In this document: in pieces, positions 40,145 through 51,338 of the stretch
Numbering within the stretch: the stretch's first letter is position 1
Layout of the letters: every line of letters starts with the position of its first letter
DNA from: Selenia dentaria
Taxonomy: Eukaryota; Arthropoda; Insecta; Lepidoptera; Geometridae
Assembly: GCA_917880725.1 (NCBI GenBank)
Contig: OU862900.1
Span: 21,380,385-21,444,384 of the forward strand
Length of the DNA: 64,000 nucleotides
Direction of reading: 5' to 3'
Program-made: the position numbers and the translations under genes
Notes under the pieces: generated by a model
Told to the model about the DNA's origin: nothing
Database searches by the model: none
What the model saw: only the letters and a program-made list of their open reading frames with translations

Positions 40145-40635
40145 CACTGCGGTCCCAATTGGCCATAATCGATATTAGCGCGATAAAAGTCGGTCCCTTT
40201 CACCGTGAGCGTGATTTCAATGGCCCACGCTACGTCATCGATGACGTCTTAACTGCCGCCATATTGACGATTACATGAACCATGCTCTACACCATAATCG
40301 TCGTGAGCGTTCTGTCAAAAGTGACAGGTGTTTGTTTATTTCTACAATGTATTTACTGGTGTCCCTTCTTTTTGATGTAAAAGTTGTAAAAGTCGGTCCA
40401 TCCATTCCATTATTTCTTTTTAATCCACACACTACATAGTTAACCTTCACACTATGCACGATATTTTTATGAATTTGTTTTTCACGCGCAAATGGTTCGT
40501 TATTGCTACAACTCTGGTCCGAATTAACAACACGCTTACAGTGCCACGAGCTGTCAAAATCGCGATATTTGTCTCGGACCAGCTTTGGTAGACGATAGCA
40601 CTGTGAGCAAAATTATCGCAAAACGGACCACGGCA
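40145..40635. mobile_element. 491-bp insertion in the 5' LTR of gypsy 1
   Basis: The 3' LTR reads GTAAGACATTATTGGATGTG without a break. In the 5' LTR the same sequence is split after GACATT and resumes at ATTATTGG, giving a 3-bp ATT duplication (40142-40144 and 40636-40638). The ends are imperfectly inverted: CACTGCGGTCC against the complement TGCCGTGGTCC, differing only by transitions. No coding. A non-autonomous DNA element is likely; the class is uncertain (3-bp duplication fits CACTA or Harbinger types). Confidence 0.65.
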
Positions 40636-40720
40636 ATTATTGGATGTGAGTAATTAAAAGTTAATACCGACAAAACTGTATTTTTTAAAACTGGCGACGA
40701 GTGAAAGAACCGAAATCAAG

Positions 40721-41483
40721 ATGATTGGACATATAGAATGCTATAAACCAGAACACGATTTCTCGGAATACGTGGAGCGCATGGAGCAATTCTTTCTAAT
40801 AAATGACATTCTGGAAGAAAATAAGAAAGTGGCAATGTTCATCACACCTATTGGGGCCGAGCCGTATAGCATTTTAAAGAATCTGATAGCACCTGAACAG
40901 CCGAAACAAAAAAAGTAAGAAGAACTGGTCAAATGTTTATCATCACATTTTATGCCTAAAAAATCAGCAATCGCGGAGAGGTATGACCTTTTATAAGTTG
41001 GCACAAAAAGATGACCAAACAATCAAGGATTTTTTATTGCAAATAAAGAAAAAAGCAGCTGGATGCAAATTCGGCCAGTTTCTAAATGAAGCACTAAGAG
41101 ATAAATTGGTAAGCGGAGTGAAAAATGAAGCACTACTAAAAAAAATGCTCACAGAAGGGGACAGTTTGTCTTTTGAATCAGCTTATGAAATGGCTACAGC
41201 CTTTGAAAGTGCTGAACAGAATACCAAAAACATTCAGCCTGAGGTTAACTCCATATATTCCATGAAAGCAGAAGCACATAATAAAGTATACAAATACACA
41301 AACAATAACAGCAAAAAACTGTCATGTTATAGATGTGGAGGGCAACATGCAGTAGAGCATTGTTTTAAAAAGAGCTGGGTCTGCTATAACTGCAAAAAAA
41401 CAGGCCACATAGCGGTGAAGTGCAGAAACAAGAGGGATATCAAAGTATTGAGCAGGAAGAAAGCGGTGAGCAAGAAGAGATGA
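40721..41483 (+). pseudogene. Gypsy 1 gag
   Basis: This structural protein would package the element's RNA. It starts MIGHIECYKPEHDFSEYVER; a TAA at 40916-40918 and a frame change near 40980 interrupt it. Then TFYKLAQKDDQTIKDFLLQ follows, and two zinc knuckles, CYRCGGQHAVEHC and CYNCKKTGHIAVKC. The layout matches Mag-type gypsy gag proteins. Confidence 0.85.
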
Positions 41484-41559
41484 TCATTGGCTCAATCAGG
41501 AGTATATACCAAGAAGGGGAGGAACCTGCGGAGTTGGTATTATGACTAGATAGGGGAAG

Positions 41560-41836
41560 AAAATTAAAAATGGAAGTGGATACAGGTGCTTGTAGTAGTG
41601 TGATACATTATAAGGATTACAAAAAGTTATTCAGTGGGGTGAAAATTCAAGATTGCAAAGTGAGACTTAATTCAGAATCAGGTGATGGACTAGTAGTAGT
41701 AGGAGCAATCAAAGTACATATGAAACACCTCTAGACTCTAGATCTAATAATACTAGATAAATGTAAGTATTTTGTACCATTATTGGGTCGTAATTGGTTA
41801 AAAGAACTGTATCCAAACTGGCAAAAAAGCTTGTAG
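41560..41836 (+). pseudogene. Gypsy 1 protease
   Basis: The aspartic protease core is KMEVDTGACSSVIHY (Asp-Thr-Gly), with the later VPLLGRNWLKEL. An in-frame TAG at about 41733 and another near 41834 break the frame. It would process the polyprotein. Confidence 0.8.
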
Positions 41837-42600
41837 AATCAAAAGATTCAGTTAAACAAATAAAAACCGATGCAGGCACAGATATAAATGCATTGGTTAC
41901 TTATGTTGAAGCTAACTATAAGAGTGTATTTTCAAAGGATAGGTCATCTCATATAAAGAACATGCAAGCACATCTTAAACTTAAGGATGGTGTGACTCCA
42001 ATATTCCACAAGGCATACACCATTCCTTATTCAAAGAAGGAGGATGTTGAGAGAGAACTTTTAGGCATGTAAAAGTCAGGAATTTTAAAACGTGTTCAAC
42101 ATAGTGATTGGGCCAGTCCTATTGTATTGGTACAAAAAGATGACAAAAATCTTAGAATATGTGTAGACTATAAGGTAACCCTTAATAAAGTACTAGATAC
42201 AGAGCATTACCCGTTACCAATACCTGAAGATATTATTGCTGATCTAGCAGGGGCCACAACTTATTGTGTGCTTGATTTAACTGGGGCATACCAGCAATTA
42301 TTATTAAATGAGAAAGCTCAGGAGTATATGACAATCAATACACATTTAGGATTATTTCAGCCAACTCGTTTGCAGTTTGGAGTGTCAAGCAGACCATCTG
42401 TATTTCAGTTTGTAATAGATCAGATCTTGTTAGGATTACCGGTGAAAGCATTTATTGACGATTTGGTAATCAAGGGCAATAATATAAAAAATTGTTATGA
42501 AAACTTAATTAAAGTGTTAGACAGACTACAGTGTTATAATGTCAAGGTAAACCTAGAATAATGTCAATTCTTTTGTAAAGAAATAAATTTTTTAGGCCAT
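41837..42600 (+). pseudogene. Gypsy 1 reverse transcriptase
   Basis: GVTPIFHKAYTIPYSKKEDV begins the domain; a stop lies at 42070. Then MVQKDDKNLRICVDYK, TYCVLDLTGAYQQLLLN (first Asp), RLQFGVSSRPSVFQFV and AFIDDLVIKG (Asp-Asp pair) follow. A stop at 42559 ends this frame. The catalytic triad is intact, the frame is not. Confidence 0.85.
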
Positions 42601-43290
42601 AAGGTATCTGAGCAGGGAATTAAGCCAGCTACCAGACAAAATTGATGCCATTGTAAGAGCTCCGTCTCCAAGGTCAGTACAGCAGCTGCAGGCTTATTTA
42701 GGATTATTAAAGTTGATACCTAAATTATCTGAAAAATTGTCACCACTTTACAGTCTATTGAGAAAAAATACACCTTTTAAATGGTCGTAGGAATGCAATG
42801 TAGTATTTGAAAACAGTAAGAAATTATTAACAGACAATAATTTGTTGGTACACTATGAGAGCAACAAGGAGTTATATATAACAACAGATGCAAGTGACTA
42901 TGGAGTGGGTGCAATTTTAAGTCATAAAATTGTTGAGGAACCCATTTGTTTTGCCTCAGGTACATTAAATAAAGCACAAAAAAATTATTCCCAAATTGAA
43001 AAAGAGGCTTTGGCTATAATATTTGCAGTTCAAAAGTTTCACAAATTTTTGTATGGCCGAAAAAACTTTCGGCCATACAAAAATATTAGTCACAGATCAT
43101 CAACCGCTGAAGTTTATTTTTGATCCTCTTAAGAAAATTCCTGTAACAGGTAACTCTAGGTTGCATCGCTGGGCCTTATTGTTATCTGGTTATCAATTTG
43201 ACCTTAAGGTATATACTATAAGGTACCTTGTTGGGAAATGCAGATGCATTGTCCAGGTTGCCCTTAACTGAAGAAGCCAAAGTGTATGAT
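42601..43290 (+). pseudogene. Gypsy 1 RNase H with a small inverted duplication
   Basis: The connection domain reads VQQLQAYLGLLKLIPKL in a broken frame. RNase H shows YITTDASDYGVGAILS (Asp), NYSQIEKEALAIIFAVQKF (Glu) and, in another frame, LVTDHQPLKFIF (Asp). Between them an 18-bp perfect inverted repeat (43045-43062 and 43067-43084) changes the frame. Confidence 0.8.
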
Positions 43291-44727
43291 TGCAAAATAA
43301 AATATTTTAATTTATCAAGCGAGTGTCCATTCGATTTTATGGAGATTGCAAATCACACACAAAAAGATATGTTATTGAAACAAGTATATGATTTTATAAC
43401 ATCAGGGTGGCCTAATTATGTAAACAATGAAAATATAAAACCCTATTTCTTAAAACGGTCAGAATTGGTAACGGAGCAAAAATGTATATTATGGGGTAGT
43501 AGAGTTATAGTCACTTAAGACCTAAAGTTTTAGCTTCTTTTCATGAGGCACATACAGGTGTAGTACAGTCTAAGATGATGATAAGAGAGTATTGTTGGTG
43601 GCCAAAAATAAGTGATGATATTGAGAAGTTTATAGCAAGCTGTGATATATGTCAATCAAGTAGAAATTTCACTAATTCATGCCCTCTAGTACCATGGAAG
43701 CCTAGTAATAATAGTTTTGAAAGAGTTCATATAGATTTTTTTGTCAGAGAAAATGATACTTTTTTGTTATTTGTGGATTCAAAAACTAAATGGCTGGATA
43801 TTCATTTAATGAAGGGTACATCTGCACTTCAAGTTATTGAGAAGTTGTGTAAAACATTCGCTATCATGGGAGTACCTAGTGAATTAGTAAGTGATAATGG
43901 TCCCCCATTTACATCTTCACAATTTATAAACTTTATGAAAGTAAATGGTTGTAAATGTCTTAAAAGTCCACCATATCACCCTCAAACCAATGGATTGGCA
44001 GAAAGAAGTGTACAAACTATAAAAAAGTCATTAGGTAGGATAAAAATGAAGAATCCTAACGTTTCTAAAGAAATGATTATACATAACTTTTTGTTCATAT
44101 ATCGTAATACACCCAATGCTATTGTATTTTCACCAAATGAGATGTTGTTCAAGCACAAGCCTAGAACGCGCCTTGATTTATTAAAACCTTACAATGTAAT
44201 TTCAAAGAAAATGGTGCCTCAATTTTATGGAAAGACATTTGGATTCCAACCTGGTGACATTGTATGGTGTAAAGGTTATAATCAAAATAAAATGTGGGAA
44301 AAAGGAATTGTGGTGAAGTGTCTTAGTAAAGTAAGGTATATAGGTAGTACAGGTGAAGGGTATTGATAAATACTATCATGCATCAGCTTTGAGATTATGT
44401 AAAAACTTTAATGATGACCAAAACTACAAAAATTGTGTAAACATCCCCAATAGTAATGTTTCCTTCAGAGAGTCGCCTACTACAGTTGTATATCCAGAAT
44501 GCAGTAGTAATAATCAATTAGAAGTAGTTCACAATTTAAATGTAGAGCCAAGTAATGAAGAGCTAAGTTATAATACAATATCTTCAAACCAGTCTGAAGA
44601 AGGAACTGTTAGTCGGGGTGCAGGACAGCTTCAACAGCAGGGGGAGGAAATGAGACTGGATAGTGGAAACAGTAGTTTAAGAAGATCAATGAGAATCTGG
44701 AAGGCACCTGATCGGTTAAATTTTTAA
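43291..44727 (+). pseudogene. Gypsy 1 integrase and C-terminal tail
   Basis: The zinc-binding module spans a frame break near 43518 (His in FHEAH, then CDICQSS). The catalytic core has FERVHIDFF (Asp), VSDNGPPFTSSQF (Asp) and HPQTNGLAERSVQ (Glu). GFQPGDIVWCKGYNQNKM begins the C-terminal domain. A further frame change near 44360 leads to a 124-codon tail ending RRSMRIWKAPDRLNF at 44727, typical for gypsy pol ends. Confidence 0.85.
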
Positions 44728-44933
44728 ATGTTTGAATAGGAAAATAATAACATATGATTATCTTAGGTTAACAATATTGATTCAATACATTTTACTAAAT
44801 TATTTTTAAAAATAATATTGAACATAGCATTACAGTAAGTGCTCATGTAGCCTTATCCAAAGGCCGATTCCTCTAATTAATGATTAGGTTAGGTTAGCAT
44901 TTATGTTTCATTCCTTTTTAAAAGGGGAACGAA

Positions 44934-45119
44934 TGTTGTGTTTCTATAGTTCCATAATATGTATATACTCTGTGACGTATTTGTAAGAGACTAGACGAAT
45001 GACCATAGAGAAGGAGGTACAGGAAAAGTCCATAATGGAGGATATACGAGTGCTGGAACAATATAGTTAGATTGTAAGACATTATTGGATGTGAGTAATT
45101 AAAAGTGAATACCGACAAA
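44934..45119 (+). repeat. 3' LTR of gypsy 1
   Basis: It begins TGTTGTGTTTCTATAGTTCC and includes GACGTATTTGTAAGAGACTA, AAGGAGGTACAGGAAAAGTC and GTAAGACATTATTGGATGTG. It matches the split 5' LTR at near identity; the 5' copy has a GCTA duplication (GACTAGCTAGACG) and a few substitutions. The exact right edge is uncertain by some bases. Confidence 0.75.
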
Positions 45120-45716
45120 ACTGACAAAATTATTTAAAAATTCTGTAGCGCACGCTGAACAAGAACCGGTTTAGAGCGAGAAAGTAATATGTATGAGCTG
45201 GAAGCGTCGCTGATGTGTTGGTGTGTGTTTTGTTTTATTTGTGGGAGGCTCACCGGAGTGTCTTGTCGTCGCTCTTTCGAACTTCGTGTCCGCAGCTGTT
45301 TCACTCTCTTTGTTGGTGTCTTTTTTACACTCGTTGAAATATTACGGACTTAATTATTTGTTGGGGGGAAGTCAGTGTCGTTCTCGGTGGGGTGTGTTTT
45401 GCCAGAAACACACTCCTACAAAATACTGAGCATACCGATAGCGCACGTCTAAGTGGAGTTAGACTACAGGCGCGCACTGACCAGTCCTTATCACATACGT
45501 CCCCGCGATTGCTAGAACGCCGCCGCAATCTAGTAGTTGGTCCACATACATACACCTTGTGGTCCGTCCTGCCCGGGCAATGTTACGGTATAATCAGAGC
45601 TCCTCATTCACACCTCTGTACCGTAATAGCGAAATGTGAAGGGCGAAAGCGAGTCTTCGGCGCTTAAACCGAATTATTGGCTAGGGGAAATCAACCTAAA
45701 AAAAAATACTAAAACC

Positions 45717-47299
45717 ATGGAAGCAAAACCAAAAGAGATATTACCCCAGGAGGGTACCGGCCATGCCGGAGAATCCCTCCCTGAGCCTAGCTCAGGCTGC
45801 CCCTCGTACTCTGGGGGGGGGCAAAGTTTTGCCTAAAATGGTCCCATTGCACCGCGCTCGGGCGGGCGACCAGGCTCTTGTGTCAGTAAGTGCTACTGGT
45901 AGCATTAATGGAGGCAGCAGCAGCAGCAGTAACAAAAAGTATGTGCAGCAGGCATTCCATCCAAGCCTGTTCATAACGAGACCAAAGTCTGCTTCAACAG
46001 AAAATATATTCAAACAATCTCTAGCTGACTCTAAAGACGGAGGAAAAAAAGTTGCAGGAACAACAGATTGGGAAAGTATTCCAATATTACGAAATCCAAA
46101 GAGAAGGAAACCAGATCAATCTTATAGTCCAACACATGAACCCATCCCAACACACAACCGATTTTCTGATCTGCCAGTAGACGGCAGTGAAAACAAACAG
46201 TCAACTGATAATAAAAAAAATTGTAAACGACCACCAATAATTCTTTATGGAGTAGATAATGTTCAGAAACTGACCGAACTATTGAATGGTGCAGTAGGGA
46301 ATGACAAATTCACCTATAAGCTAGTTAATAAAAAGCAAATCAGAATAAATACTCTAGAAATAGAAACTTATAAAAAACTGATAGATATTGTCAGGGAAAA
46401 TGGACTTATCGGATATACATTCAATAAAAAATATGAAAGAAACTACAGAATTATGATCCGTAACTTACACCCAACAACTCCAACAAATGTTGTTAAAGAT
46501 GAAATTAAAGCCACTGGAAATAAAGTAACCGGAGAAATAATAAATGCTAGATATGGACCAGAGAAGTTACCTACATTCACATTCTTTGTCACTATTACCT
46601 AGCCCAAACAATAAAAATGTTAAAAATATTAAATATATCTACAATCAACTAATTACTATAGAAGATACAAAAAAGAAACATATAATAGTACAATGCCAAA
46701 GATGCCAACAATATGAACACACTAAAAATTATTGTATGCGCCCATATAGATGTGTCAAATGTGCTCAATCACACAAAACTTCTGAGTGCCCAAAAAAAGA
46801 TCGCAATACCCCAGCAACCCGTGCACTCTGTCAAGGATCACATCCAGCAAATTACAAAGGCTGTGAAGTCTATAGAGAAATATTAGCAAGGCGAGGAAAG
46901 CAGTACAGCAAAAAAGAGAAAGCAATTGTAGCTTCTCAACCTATTACCTTAATAGATAAGACATCTCAACCACAAAAAGTAAACATGCCAAATTAGAAAA
47001 GAAAAACGATACCCCAACGTCGACGTGACCATTGACCTAACAAGCAATAACGCCAAAAAAGAGCAGTTTCCACGGAGCTACGCTAAGATTGTCGAAAATA
47101 AACCTAAGCCATCGCGAAATATCCCAACAAATAATGTCACCGAATCTACACCAGACACCAACAAATCCAAAGAGATAGAAATTACTACAACTAAACTGGA
47201 ACAACTGATTATTAGACAAACGGAAAACTTTGATCTCATCTTACAGCAAATGAGCACTTTAATGAATCTCATTGTAAAACTCATCGACAGACTATCATA
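45717..47299 (+). pseudogene. LINE E ORF1: Jockey-type gag
   Basis: The start is an ATG at 45717. At a run of nine G (45813-45821) the frame shifts; from there the long frame to 46602 includes FHPSLFITRPKSASTENIF, RPPIILYGVDNVQKLTELL and YRIMIRNLHPTTPTNVVKD, the RRM-like domain of Jockey gag. After a second shift come CQRCQQYEHTKNYC, CVKCAQSHKTSEC and RALCQGSHPANYKGC, where the first Cys of the third knuckle is Arg. Two further breaks occur near 46995. The tail, 47025-47297, has LEQLIIRQTENFDLILQQM, a likely coiled coil. Confidence 0.85.
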
Positions 47300-50015
47300 A
47301 TGATTGCGCTACGAGTAGCAACATGGAGTTTGAATGGATTGGCGCCAAATAAAAATAAGCTAGAGATTCTAATTAAAGTACACAAACTAGACATTGTTCT
47401 GCTATCAGAATCCCACTGCACTGCTTCTTCAAGTGTGACATTTCGGGACTACAACACACATCTAACAAATCATCCTGATGGAACTGGCCATGCTGGCACA
47501 GCACTCATAATCCGAAAAACGATAAGATATCACATACTTCCACATTACAAGACAGAACATATACAAGCAACATCGGTCAGTGTAATGGATAAAACTTACC
47601 CTATTAACTTCTCAGCAGTTTACTGCCCTCCAAAACATAAAATAACCCAAAGTATGTTTACTGATTATTTCAAAACACTTGGAGCTCACTTTGTTGCTGG
47701 TGGTGATTGGAACTCCAAACACCTTCACTGGGGCTCAAGACTGACAAGCACTAGGGAGCGACAGTTAAAACTAAGCATGGATTATAATAACTTGACAGCT
47801 CTCTCAACTGCCGAACCTACATACTGGCCGACAGATCCAAACAAAACTCCTGACCTATTGGATTTCTTCATTTCCAAGGGAGTGGCATACCATTATTCCA
47901 AGGTGGAATCCTGTTTTGATGGCTCCTCTGACCACTCTCCGGTGTTACTGACTATTAGTAGCTTACTAATACAATATGAAGAGCCTGAAACTATCTACAA
48001 CAAACATACAGATTGGGAAGCGTTCCGTGAACATATAGACACAAATATTGAACTGAAAGTTGCACTAAAGTCATCTGATGATATAGAAGATGCTGTGATT
48101 TACATAACCCAATTGATCCAAGAAGCATGTTGGTTGTCTACCCCCACAACTAATATAAGCACCAACTATGTAAATGTTCTCCTTGATATACGTAGAAACG
48201 TACTGTATACGAGAAAGTTGCGCAGAATCTGGCAGCAAAGCAGACTTAAAGAGGATAGAACCAAACTTAATGAAGCAATTGCAAAACTAAAAACTGTGCT
48301 ACAGGAATGGCAAGACAACACTCTAAACACAAAGCTGGCTTCTCTGACTGCGACCTCAGCAACAAATTATTCCTTATAGAAACTAACAAAAAATTTTAAT
48401 AGACCACAGTTGATGAAACCACCCTTAAAAAGCAACACTGGCTGGGCCCGATCAGCAAAACAAAAGGCAGACACTTTTGCGATCCATTTATCTACAGTAT
48501 TTACACCAAATGAGCTACACCATCAAAACTCAGATCAAGATGTAGATGATATCTTAGAGCAAGACTTTCAACTGTCTCCTCCACCGAAACCAGTGACAGT
48601 CAGAGAGGTATGGAGAACTATACAAGAACTTAAGGACAAGAAAGCTCCTGGTTTCGATCTAATACCAAAGGAAGTACTGAAACAACTTCCAAAAAAAGCT
48701 TCAATTTTCTTTGCTCTCTTATACAATAGATTTTTTAGGGTCCAGTACTTTCCACAACTGTGGAAGGTCTCGGTAATCCTCATGACCCACAAACCAGGCA
48801 AGCCAATTAATGAAGTTACCTCATATCGACCCATAAGCCTATTGCCAACTATGTCAAAAGTTTTTGAGACGTTACTCTTGAAAAGAATAACTGCAATACT
48901 GGAAATTAATAAAATTATCCCTAACCACCAATTTGGATTTAGGCGCCAGCATTCCACTATTGAACAAGTACACCGTGTCTATGAACACATAAGAAAAGCG
49001 CTAGAAGAAAAAATGTACTGTTCCGCGGCATTCTTGGATATACAGCAGGCTTTCGACAAAGTATGGCACAAAGGCCTGCTATGTAAGATAAAGTCTGCCC
49101 TACCGCATAGTTACTACCTCCTAATCTACTCCTACTTAAAAAATAGGCTGTTCCAAGTGAAAGAGTCAAATGCCACTTCAGAGTTCTCTGAAATCGTTGC
49201 AGGAGTCCCGCAAGGATCCGTCTTGGGACCTCTACTATATACCATTTACACAGCAGACTTACCTCAAGCTGTTAATATCACCACAGCCACATTTGCCGAT
49301 GACACAGCTATTCTTGCAAGTTCAGTAAATCGAAACGAAGCTTCTGAAACCCTGCAAATGAGCCTTGACTTAATAAAAACCAAACCAAATTAATAACCAA
49401 ATGGCTTCGGAAATGGAGGATCAGAGCCAGTACAACAAAATCTGTGCACGTCACATTTACACTAAGAAAGGGAAACTGTCCACCTGTCCAACTGGAAAAC
49501 GTGCCTCTACCTCATCAAGACAAAGTCAGATATTTAGGCCTCCACCTTGACCGTCGGTTAACCTGGAAAAACCACATTAAATCTAAACGAGAAGAACTCA
49601 ACTTACGTTATAAAGGCATGTACTGGCTTCTTGGCCGAAATAACAAGCTATCTATCGACAACAAACTGCTCATTTACAAATGCATCTTAAAATCCGTTTG
49701 GATGTACGGAATTCAGCTGTGGGGCACTGCTAGTGACTCAAACATATCAATGTTTCAAAGAATGCAAATTATAATCCTGCGTTCAATAAGCAATGTACCA
49801 TGGTACATAACCAACAAGGAAATCTACACAAATCCATTGAACCAGAGATGAGAGAAGAAAACTATTAAGCAAGAGATTAAGAATGCCAGCAACATCTACA
49901 ATGATAGGTTAATGAAGCATCCAAACACACTAGCGGTTAATTTAACTTCGCAAAGTTACGAGCCAAGGCTTAAGCGCAAAGCAGTTCTACCTTCTAATCA
50001 AAAGAGTAGTATCTA
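47300..50015 (+). pseudogene. LINE E ORF2: endonuclease and reverse transcriptase
   Basis: The endonuclease (47300-48379) has VATWSLNGLAPNK (Asn), VLLSESHCT (Glu), AGGDWNSKHLHWGS (Asp) and GSSDHSPVLL (Asp-His), all intact. A stop at 48377 and a frame change lead to the RT frame (48410-49393): KAPGFDLIPKEVL, SYRPISLLPTMSKVFE, NHQFGFRRQHSTIEQV, AFLDIQQAFDKVWH (Asp), GVPQGSVLGPLLYTIY and ATFADDTAILASS. Two more breaks near 49393 and 49850 precede the C-terminal end (YKCILKSVWMYGIQLWGT). Confidence 0.88.
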
Positions 50016-50126
50016 GATCTCAAGAGGAGTAATACTCAGTGGAGTGTACCCTATACAAGACAAGCTGGCCTCAACACATCTGCTTATAGTACACACTGAT
50101 TGTAGATATATACTAAGAAAAAAAAA

Positions 50127-50887
50127 TGTGTGCGACACACGTCCGTCTGCGACAAGAGCCCGGCGGGAAGAGAACACTGTACATAACTTGCCTCTCGTGT
50201 AATCCTGTAACTGTGTGTAACTCGTGTGATGCTATAAAAAAACGAGCCGTAGGCGAGTCCATTCATAATTGTAATATTCAGAACATCAATAATTATTACA
50301 AGTAAAAATAAATTTGTTATATTCAGTGTTTTATTTGCAATATTGTTTTACGTTTTATAGTATGAGAGTAGATAAAGTAGTGTATGACACTGTACATAAC
50401 TTGCCTCTCGTGTACTCCTGTAACTCCTGTATCTGTGTGTAACTCGTGTGATGCTATAAAAAAACTCGCCTACGGCTCGTTTTTTTAAAACACACTCATT
50501 TTATTACAACCCTTATTATGCAACAGTATCATAATCTACTATTATAAAAGCGAAACCAGTTTTTAATACTTTTGATATTCATATTACTTTCATTTGATTC
50601 TGTACCGTACAATGGTCACTCCTTCAGGGTTGGGGTAGTACAAGGGCAAAATATCCGCCAAAAACTTTTGTAGTGCAAGAACATGACACTGGCAGAGTAA
50701 CGTCTGCCCACGTTAAAAATCCACATAAGAAGAAGAAATTATCTATGATTATTTCTATGATTCATTGTACGTATGTTGCTCTTTTCTAATTAATAAAATT
50801 GTTGAAAAAGCGCAGGAAATGTCGAAATAAGCGGACGTGATTTTTCAAAGAAAATATTTTTTGCTTTCTTTTATAGGATTAGTAGTA
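50127..50887. repeat. Repeat-rich spacer: direct repeats and a LINE tail
   Basis: Two direct repeats of about 85-100 bp (50175-50257 and 50388-50487) share CACTGTACATAACTTGCCTC and ACTCGTGTGATGCTATAAAA. Each ends in a 15-bp core in opposite orientation (CGAGCCGTAGGCGAG against CTCGCCTACGGCTCG). At about 50590-50735 GGCAGAGTAACGTCTGCCCA and CATAAGAAGAAG look like another LINE 3' end. The sequence after it (50735-50805) recurs after LINE B at 23325-23395. Confidence 0.6.
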
Positions 50888-50892
50888 ATAAT

Positions 50893-51170
50893 TGTTGGAA
50901 TATGTATGACAAAATGAATCCGTCCCACTCTAGTAAGTAGTATGAGAGTATTTCTCTTTCTTACGTATTTACACAATAACAGCCCTTATAGTTTCATATA
51001 ATATTTAAGTATGAAGGGCACAGTTCAGTTAGTTACAACTCTGCGTTCCGCCTGAATAGAACTCTGCAGTAGAGTGCGCACACACCTCTCCTGTTAAATA
51101 ACGATACAAATAAATTAATCTTTATAATTCGTTAATTATTACGTCTTTCATTGGTCACCCTAATCTAATA
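50893..51170 (+). repeat. 5' LTR of the copia element
   Basis: It starts TGTTGGAATATGTATGACAA and ends ACCCTAATCTAATA. It contains AATAAATTAATC, a possible poly(A) signal, near the 3' part. It equals the 3' LTR base for base by eye. Confidence 0.95.
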
Positions 51171-51338
51171 GGTTATGGGCCCAGTGATTTAACTAAATAA
51201 ATAATTAAATAGCTTTTAAAATAAAAAGGACACTTTACGTGAAATAGTGTATAAGGGACTTGTAGCCTGTGGACTGTTAGGCTATTTAAGTTTAAGTGTT
51301 TATTTGTACATTTGAAGTGAGTGTTGTAATTTTCAACG

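Larger units (their letters stand above)
36243..45119 (+). mobile_element. Gypsy element 1: complete but heavily broken, 5' LTR split twice
   Basis: The 3' LTR starts TGTTGTGTTTCTATAGTTCC at 44934, after a purine tract (AAAAGGGGAACGA), and runs to about 45119. The same LTR start occurs at 36243-36269. The remainder of the 5' LTR is at about 40015-40144 and 40636-40675. The gaps are a LINE (C, about 36270-40014) and a 491-bp element (40145-40635). A CTGGCGACGAGTGAAAG primer-site region (40690) and gag-pol (40721-44727) follow. Many stops make it inactive. Confidence 0.75.
45150..50126 (+). mobile_element. LINE E: Jockey/X-element-type retrotransposon, full length
   Basis: It has a GC-richer 5' UTR (about 45150-45716), ORF1 gag (45717-46996 and on to 47299), ORF2 (47300 to about 50015) and a poly(A) tail at 50115-50126. 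No RNase H, and the three-knuckle gag is of Jockey type. Several frame changes occur in both ORFs, so it is inactive but complete in layout. Confidence 0.85.

Noticed and set aside
44880..44900. TTAGG telomeric repeat
   Set aside because: Only about two units (GATTAGGTTAGGTTAGC), which is expected by chance and is within the gypsy 1 3' region.
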